NCBI GenBank assembly: GCA_023078555.1
Contig: CM041202.1
Location: 3,468,022 to 3,532,021 of the forward strand
Length of the DNA: 64,000 nucleotides
Source: Ulva prolifera
Taxonomy: Eukaryota; Chlorophyta; Ulvophyceae; Ulvales; Ulvaceae
Direction of reading: 5' to 3'
Part shown: positions 57,644 through 64,000 of the stretch, one piece after another
Position numbering within the stretch: position 1 is the stretch's first letter
How the letters are laid out: the number at the start of each line of letters is the position of its first letter
The notes under the pieces: generated by a model
What the model was told of the DNA's origin: nothing
Databases searched by the model: none
What the model saw: only the letters and a program-made list of their open reading frames with translations
Made by a program: the position numbers and the translations under genes

Positions 57644-59145
57644 CTAAGCTAGATGACGTCCCGGATCCAAATACATGTGGGCTACCGATTCAGTGCTCAA
57701 CCCAGCTAGCTGCATGATATCCGGCACAGAGCCGCCAGCCTCTCGCTCATGCTGCATGCGACCGCGGTGCAGTCCATGCACAGTGTACACCTGAGGCCCC
57801 GAGCTGGGTAGAGCAGCGGTAGCAAAGCGGTCAAAACGGTTAGCGAATCCGGATGTGGTCAGAGTCGTTCGCGGTGGGTTGACGGTTGCATAACTACAGA
57901 AAAACGGGCTGCCCCTCGGGCTCGCCGTGGCGACGCTGCAGATTGAACAAATGCTGCAAGCGCCTGACCGCACATGACTTTGCCGTAGCGATAGGCTCTG
58001 TAGTCACCTCTACGGATAGGGGTCGCAGCCGCTTCGCATTCTTCATGTCGACGCTGGTTAGTCTCATCGAGTGTGCCCAGTTGTTATTGCGCGTGCCTGA
58101 GCTGGTAAGCATGCTGACTGTGCATGATGACGTGGAGGGGAGCGTACCTTGCCGCCGCGTAAAGTCAAATTCAGATGAAAGTAAGAATTGAACCGGTGAC
58201 CTCATGAGTACACACGACAAGCTCTAACCCCTTGGGGCTCACCTGAAGCAACGAGTCCTTTGTTAGATGACTCCTCCCTTGATCATGTCATCTATGTTCT
58301 TGGATCCCCAGATATGGATATCCCACAACACTTCAGCTCGTCAAGGGTGAGCAGTATGCCGCTCGGCATGGCCGCAGCGCCGAACCCCTACCGCCAATAA
58401 CTGAGAATCGGGGAACTGTCCACGGGACGAGTTCCCTGTGCGTACACATGGTGCCAGCCCAGCCGCAATAGATCCGCACCGCGCCGGCCGTTGTGCCACA
58501 GCAGCGCTAATAGCGTCTCGGGCACAACGCAACTGTTCCAGGACAGAAGGCTGCGCGCCCGCTGCAGTCTCGCAGGCGTCTAAATGGCGCAACAACTGTC
58601 CCACAACTCCTAGGGTCACCGGCACAGCGCTGCGCTCGCGCACGCCGTTCGCATGCTGGCGCCGCTCGGCCATCTCAACGTGGTTGCGCACCAGGCTGCT
58701 AGCAGCGGGATTCCCTCTGCGGTCTAACTCATCCCATGTCTCGCTGCGGCCGATCTTGCAGAAGCACATGTTGAGGTTCGACACTAGCTGCCTCAAACGT
58801 GGAGGCGGTGAGCTCGGCACCGTCCCGACCGGTGCGCCGCGACACCATGTCGCGGAGGTAGACCAACACCAGCTCGGGCGTGCATGTGGCCCATTGGCCG
58901 ACGGCATTGGTGCGCCACTGTAGCAGAAAGTCGCTGAACTCTCGGTGCGCCCGGTCCATGTTCGCCACGGTGCGGGCGCCGCGCAGCAGCGCACGCTCAT
59001 CGGCGATGTGGCCGCGCACAGCGCCGGAAAGCGCTGCCTCCTGCTCGGCCTGGGTCAGTCCGCGCGGGGCCCCAACTTTGCGTAGGTCGGGCTTCGACCG
59101 CCCGAAATGCCGCAGCGACAGGTGCTCCACACGCGCACGCTGCAT
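57644..59145 (-). pseudogene. Tyrosine recombinase (DIRS/Crypton type), frameshifted
   Basis: Minus-strand N-terminal part: QAEQEAALSGAVRG, NMDRAHREFSDFLLQWRTNA, PELVLVYLRDMVSRRTG, then in another frame VSNLNMCFCKIGRSETWDEL and NPAASSLVRNHVEMAERRQ. The box A Arg is in LLWHNGRRGADLLRLGWHHV (frame shift near 58530). After an interruption (about 58170-58330) come MRLTSVDMKNAKRLRPLSVE and, with one more shift near 57900, NPPRTTLTTSGFANRFDRFA, YTVHGLHRGRMQHEREAGG (H-x-x-R) and SVAHMYLDPGRHL (Tyr). All catalytic residues can be found but in at least three frames. It is convergent with the RT-RNase H element at 54.2-56.6 kb. It may be that element's YR or an independent Crypton. Confidence 0.7.
58171..58249 (-). 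ncRNA. tRNA-like sequence (possible SINE head)
   Basis: On the minus strand a pol III A-box-like GGGGTTAGAGC and a B-box-like CCGGTTCAATTCTT are spaced about 40 bp apart, with CTCATGAGGTCA between. Flanking TCAGGTG and CATCTGA can pair, but arm spacing is wrong for a functional tRNA. It lies where the recombinase reading is interrupted, consistent with a SINE or tRNA-derived insertion. Confidence 0.3.
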
Positions 59146-59583
59146 TGCACCATATTTTTGCGAGAAGGATGGGAACGTAAGCGAGGAGCTGGGCAGTATG
59201 AGGGCAGGTATGAACGTCAGACCGTGTAGACCCCGCTGACAGCAGGTTCATGCTTACGTTTCTAGCACATCTTCTCGTGAACAAGCCGTCACAATGCCGG
59301 CGCAGTGCAGTAACAATGTACACATTGCCAGAAAGCTAGTGCATGTCATGCCTATGCATGACATCACTGCATGCTGCAGGTGTCACACCGTGACTGCCTG
59401 ACACCATGCGTATCGTGCATGCTGCATGACCGCGCATGGTGGCCAGCATACAACAGTGTCCACCATAGTTTTGGACGTTGTTCGCACGTCTACGCAAGTG
59501 CCGAAGTTGCAAGTGCCGAAGTTGCACCTAAACACGTTGGTCCGTTTTAGGTTGTCACAACCATTGAGCATGGTACAATTACG
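59146..59583. other. No recognisable gene
   Basis: Contains a hairpin at 59343-59364 (ATGTCATGC and GCATGACAT around a 4-bp loop) and a perfect 15-bp tandem pair caagtgccgaagttg (59497-59526). No coding motifs. Confidence 0.45.
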
Positions 59584-59990
59584 TTGAATTTGCCTAACGC
59601 TTATTCTCGATTCCACAACGTTGTCAACGTTTGTGATGTGCGCCCATGGCTGCACGACGGGACGACAGACGTTGATGTTTCTTACCCGGCTTTGCATCCG
59701 CAGCCCTCTTTCAATGCAATTGTGCATATCCTAGATCGCAAACGAGCTGTCGGTAGAGCTCCATCACATGTATCATCCTTCTGGACATCCCTGCGGAATA
59801 CTTAGTGGTGAGGCATGATGGCGGAGTTGAGTGGCTTCATCAGAGCAAGGTGCAAGAGCCAGAAGAAAGGAAGTTGAAGTTGTTTGACATGAAGTTTAAG
59901 CGCACAGACAAGTTGAAGTGTGCGTCTGTCAAGAACTACGGTTCTACAATAAGCGAAGAAGTCGAAGTCGATGAAGACTACGGAAGTGAC
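59584..59990 (+). pseudogene. Ty3/gypsy pol C-terminal remnant
   Basis: The first frame reads AYSRFHNVVNVCDVRPWLHD, then PALHPQPSFNAIVHILDRKR and APSHVSS; after a one-base shift near 59780 it continues LDIPAEYLVVRHDGGVEWLH and QEPEERKLKLFDMKFKR. The first block resembles the post-integrase segment (sr.H.vFhVs.lrP) of gypsy Pol, and the rest a chromodomain-like tail. All upstream domains are absent. Confidence 0.5.
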
Positions 59991-60615
59991 GATGAGGTGG
60001 TTGTAGTTAGAGAAAACGCCCTGCATGATTATTTCGGCCCTGATCGAGAAGGCCTGAGCCGAGGCGTAACCGCTATGTTATTGTTTAGATGGTATATTAT
60101 CTTCCTCCTGTGCAGCATGCAGCTAGAGGGGAGGACTGATGCCATTTCGCTACATCTGTACTGTACCTCATCCCCTCGGGTACTGCAGCGTTGCGGGCAG
60201 TTGCCAGGCTAGCACAGCCAACACTATTCTGGACTGGACACAACAGGTACAGAAGGCAAGACGCCACAATTTACCTACGGATTTATAAACTTGGAACTGT
60301 AATTGTTGTCTCGTGTAAACATGTCTGGTCATGCTCAGTTTCTTCACACACAGAGTTGGAAGATGTGTGCTGCAAGGTGTGTCTAGATTACAATTCCGAT
60401 GTGCCGCGGGTGCCAAGTGATCTGTCAGATGTCATGCATGACCCCGTTTTTTATTCATCCATTCCTCATCCTCCCTTATTCTTCAAAAACGGTGTATAAA
60501 CATATCCCTTCTTCAACAGTCATTAGACAAAGCAGAAGATGATAAAACACATAAACGGAAAAGAGTGTGACTGTAGTGATGTAGTGCTTAATCATGTCAA
60601 GAATATGCGACACGA
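59991..60615. other. No gene; 3' side of the Ala/Cys-rich protein gene
   Basis: Short open frames only. The right part should contain the 3' UTR of the minus-strand gene that stops at 60616. Confidence 0.45.
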
Positions 60616-62228
60616 TCACTTCTTCGCTTTCGTATCTTCACCTGGACCCTCTTGCACAGTTGCAGATTCCACCTCAACAGTCTCCTCCTCTACCTCTTCT
60701 TCTGCCTCCTCATCCGGAGCGGAGGTAGCCCCAGCACCCTGCACATACATGCACACGTATGTAGCATGAAAACATCGCATCAACATCTTTCACACCAGTT
60801 GATGTACATTGTGACCTACAGTCAAGATCAATGCTTGACAACTTGTGTACTGCCGACAGCAAGTTGCTGAACATGCTGCACGTACCGCCTGAGCATTGGA
60901 ACCATCTGTAGTTGCATTAGCATTGCCACTGCCACTGTCGCTTAGCTCACAACCCTCAATCGAACGGAAGTCTCCATCCACCTTCACCCCGACTTTCTGG
61001 GACACCTCAGTGTTCCAACATTCACCCTCCAGCATGGCACGTGCAAACGCCTGCACAAACCAGCACTTGCTGAGAGTTGGAAACATGTATATAATTCACC
61101 TGTCAAAATCATGTATATGGTTCGCCTGTGAAAATCAGACATGCTTGACAGCAGTATTAAATTTACGAACACAGTCTGATTGAAGTGGCACTAGCTATAG
61201 TGACTGAGCAGGCGCAGGCAAATGAAAGGCGTACCGAGGTAATGACATCGGCATAAGCAGCAGCTCCACATGATGAATAAGCTTCAGAGCTGGAGCGCTG
61301 GTTGCCAGTGGAGCAGGCCCGAGCTTCGGCCCGAGAGAAAGCATCCGCAATCATCTCGATGTAGATAGAGCCAGTGATTGCACCATACACCTCAGCATCG
61401 GCCAAGCATGGACAGTCCTCTGCGGACGAGGCAACAGCAACAGCATGTGCCTCCGCTGATGCTTCAGCCCAGGCTACAGCGGTTGCCGACGCAGATGCAC
61501 AGCCGAAGGCATTACCTGACGTCACACAGCTGGCCTGTGCCTTGGCAAGGACGGCTGCGATCGCCTTCCCCCAGTCCTTTGCCTTGGAGGAGGCCACGGC
61601 AAGGACACCATCGAAATCATCTCTGCAGAACTCCGTAGCAACAGAGGCTACGGCATTGACATGCGCATCAGTCATCTCAGAGTATGTGGTGGCTGTTGCA
61701 TTGGATGTGCAAACACCTCGGGCAGAAACCTTTTGGTTGCCCTTCTTGGTAACTGTACCACCCTCGTCTCCCTCATCACCCTCATCGCCCTCGTCACCTT
61801 CATCAGCTGCGTCAGACACTGGGACAATCGGATTGTTCTCTGGAAGCGCTTTTACTCCCTCATCACCCTCATCTCCCTCATCACCTTCGTCGAAATCCGC
61901 ATCTTGAATTTGGTCCTCAATCCCCTCATTACCCTCATTGCCCTCGTCACCCTCATTGTTGTCAACTCCAGTCTTGGATCCCTTCTCTGCCTTCGCCCCT
62001 TCAATGTCACGACTGATGTCGGGGGTAGGAACATCCTCAGCCTCCTCGGGAGCGCTCTTCTTCACGATTTTATCAGGCACCCTGGGAACTTCCAGAGGGC
62101 CACCAGCAATGGGTTTGCCGTTCTGGGTATTGGGTTTGCCACCCTCCAGAAGAGATCGAGCAGTGGCTGGTTCCACAGTCAAGACTGAGGATGCCGCAAC
62201 CAGCAGGCCGAGCGTCGCAGCACTGAAC
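60616..62228 (-). CDS. Secreted or luminal protein with DEG repeats and Ala/Cys-rich domain (5' exon unknown)
   Basis: Exons on the minus strand: 62228-61235, 61065-60886 and 60738-60616, with introns GTACGC...AAG and GTACGTG...GCAG, both phase 0. The first exon opens FSAATLGLLVAASSVLTV, a signal-peptide-like hydrophobic run ending near ATARS. Then a Pro/Lys-rich stretch, NEGDEGNEGNEG and DEGDEGDEGDEG repeats, and a domain of about 200 residues with evenly spaced Cys and Ala (CASASATAVAWAEASAEAH, SAEDCPCLADAEVYG, AACSTG-like). Exon 2 adds CWFVQAFARAMLEGECWNTE. The last exon is acidic (DEEAEEEVEEETVEVE) and ends DTKAKK. The frame has no ATG before a stop, so a start exon is missing; MSDDSG near 62365 fits by phase but is weak. 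Role unknown; perhaps cell-surface or extracellular matrix. Confidence 0.72.
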
Positions 62229-63179
62229 CTGCAACGACGGGTATGATTTCGGAACAAACAGCCCAATATCGAAAACTGAATCCAGAGGCAAAAGCGTTAT
62301 TCCCCAGCACATATGTGGGCAACATATACGGATGACATTGTTTTTACACCCGCTGTCATCTGACATCAGCGAATGTGGTAATTGCATGTGAGCTGAGTTC
62401 ACACTGCCACATGTGCATCGCTAGTGCTAGTGTGAACATGTCGGATGAAGTGTGAACATCATGGATATGACTCCTGGAGACAGATACTGAACAGCTGGCA
62501 AGGTTCGCATTGCCGATTCGACACTCCAGTGCGAAAAAAAAGTGTTGCACCCAACGCTTAGGACGTCAAGACAATGTTCAGGCGCAGAGCGTAGGCTAGC
62601 GGTGGCACTACAGCGCGGTGACGGGACCACGGGGCTCTCGACGGCTGGGAGACCGGTCGCAAAGGCGGGCACCATGTTATTCAACGAACGCCGCGGCCCA
62701 CAGCAACAAATCCACCGCAGTCAGGGTCAGTCAGCACAGGACAGATGTTAAACAGCCGGTAGCAAGATTCATTCTCCAGCCTCACTGTCATCGTGCACGT
62801 CACAAAAAAAACATGTAGTGGGAACTACGGACGTGTTCGCAGTGGTCACGGCACTGGATTCGCACATACCGATTGATCAAACGGCACGATGCAACAAACG
62901 GCCTGCAATCGCGCCAGCATGTTCCTGTGCCTTCACTGTAGACAAACTCATCACAGCAAGTTCAAGGGCACCCTTGGTGCAGCGTGGACCACAGCCGATC
63001 ACCTTGATCGCAGCAACTGCAACTGCGCAGTCTATGCCCGCAGCATAGCCACAAGTGAAGACCACACAACCCTTAACACAACAGCCCCGGCGCATTGCAC
63101 GATGCGTTGCTCTCATCAGCTGTCTGCCGATGTATTCGTTTGCTGCAGTAAGGAGCCACAGGACATGCAGCAGGGGGCT
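62229..63179. other. No recognisable gene; should hold the 5' exon and promoter of the DEG-repeat protein
   Basis: Open frames on both strands lack motifs. A 5' exon of the preceding gene and its promoter are expected in the left part. Confidence 0.4.
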
Positions 63180-63890
63180 GGGACGTACATGGTGAACTCT
63201 GGAGCTGATGCAACGTGACTCGAACAAGGTGCCTGACGTTTGCAAGTGATCTGGGTAGACCGACTGAAAATTTATATACAGTGCAGGCTGCTCAGCGTAG
63301 CACGGCATCATTTGCGGTGCCCTGCCCCTCCCCATCGATGTGGAACGGATCGCCAGCTTGGCTGCCCCGTGAACTCGAGATCGTTAGGTGCACTTGGGTT
63401 TTTTCAAAAGTCTGCAAACTTGAGATAGCCCACATGCATCATGGCGCTGATGTCGCGAGGCCGCCACCATGATGTACCTGTATCCACATCCACTGCTGCC
63501 GGAACTTCCATGTATCTTTTGAATATATCACTTTGCGTTCTAAAAGGTCGATGCCTAAAGCAGGGTGTATATAATGCGTTCCGGCATGGCGTGGCAGCCG
63601 GAGCAGCGAAGCACGTTCGAGGACTCCGAGCAGCCGCTCGCCAGGGCAAGACGCATGTCTTCGCGATGCTGACGACGCGACGAGCGGCAGCCCGCGACAT
63701 GCAACATGCGAATGGTCATGCTGACATGCGCAAGACTGGCATGTCGTCAACCGTAGCAGTGACTGGCATGTCATCAACCGTAGCAGTGTTACCGAAAGAG
63801 CACACCCAGGATCCGGGTGCAGCGGCACCGCCGATTGGTAATTCAGTGTCCAGTGTGCGGGCTTGGCTCGTCAGAAGCGACAGATAGGTA
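63180..63890 (+). pseudogene. Ty1/copia protease and GAG-pre-integrase remnant
   Basis: GTYMVNSGADAT (63181-63216) matches the copia protease start, with Asn in place of the catalytic Asp (D-S-G-A). Further on, ANGHADMRKTGMSSTVAV and EHTQDPGAAAPPIGN, then a CxxCxLARQK-like CAGLARQKR, resemble the GAG-pre-integrase domain in other frames. A 27-bp unit (actggcatgtcatcaaccgt plus agcagtg) is tandemly doubled at 63735-63789. Heavily decayed. Confidence 0.4.
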
Positions 63891-64000
63891 TGATGCGTGG
63901 CCACCTAGCAAGTCGAACGCACCTCCATGAAAGCCGGGATCGGAGAGCGACGCGCGTGCCAGCGTGGCACTCGGACTGGTGACCACTGCAACAAGTGACT

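Noticed and set aside
61374..61907. 177-codon plus-strand ORF rich in Ser-Pro repeats
   Set aside because: Antisense of the DEG-repeat and Ala-rich region of the minus-strand gene, whose splice sites and phases agree.
62877..63335. 152-codon minus-strand ORF
   Set aside because: No motif or splice logic; overlaps the plus-strand copia protease remnant.

Overview
This is nuclear DNA of a eukaryote. Genes carry GT-AG introns, none is organised in an operon, and the space between genes is filled with layered transposable elements. The actin reads like green-lineage actin and has an intron after codon 20, a position shared with land-plant actins. Tyrosine-recombinase retroelements and Ala/Cys-rich secreted proteins are also familiar from algae. 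A green alga or related photosynthetic protist is therefore my best guess, but the sequence does not prove it.

Host genes are few. (1) Actin (16562-19177, +) has four exons and encodes 377 residues. (2) A NAP1-family histone chaperone (20076-24796, -) has at least five exons and ends in the NAP1-type CKQQ tail. (3) A small candidate tail-anchored protein (25065-25280, +) is divergent from NAP1. (4) A secreted or luminal protein (60616-62228, -) has Asp-Glu-Gly repeats, a long Ala/Cys-rich domain and an acidic tail, and belongs to no family I recognise. These code for ordinary housekeeping (cytoskeleton, chromatin) plus one lineage-type surface or luminal protein.

Transposable elements fill most of the rest. 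From left to right: a hAT transposase remnant (1.7-2.4 kb); a copia integrase remnant (2.8-3.3 kb); a minus-strand DIRS/Ngaro-type element with gag, RT-RNase H-MT-like region and tyrosine recombinase (3.3-9.9 kb), split by a 2.2-kb GT microsatellite; a 1.06-kb repeat also present at 31.2-32.2 kb; deleted gypsy and copia pieces (11.8-13.5 kb); a hAT-type TIR element (14.6-15.7 kb); LINE-like 3' ends (26.5-27.5, 37.7-41.4, 42.7-43.7 kb); an LTR-bounded copia element, 27495-34074, whose RT is missing; a TA-flanked TIR element (35.2-35.8 kb); a full-length gypsy chromovirus, 43900-52384, with identical-looking 794-bp LTRs and a TCAAG target duplication, nested in a copia element; a second RT-RNase H element on the plus strand (54.2-56.6 kb) facing a tyrosine recombinase on the minus strand (57.6-59.1 kb); and small gypsy and copia remnants near the right end.

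Three points stand out. The youngest-looking gypsy element has lost its RNase H core, has gag and pol in one frame separated by a single TGA, and carries an extra ORF after pol. LTR elements of different families share the primer-binding core GGTATCGGTG, implying one host tRNA primer. Tyrosine-recombinase retroelements occur twice, the second time with RT and recombinase in convergent orientation.
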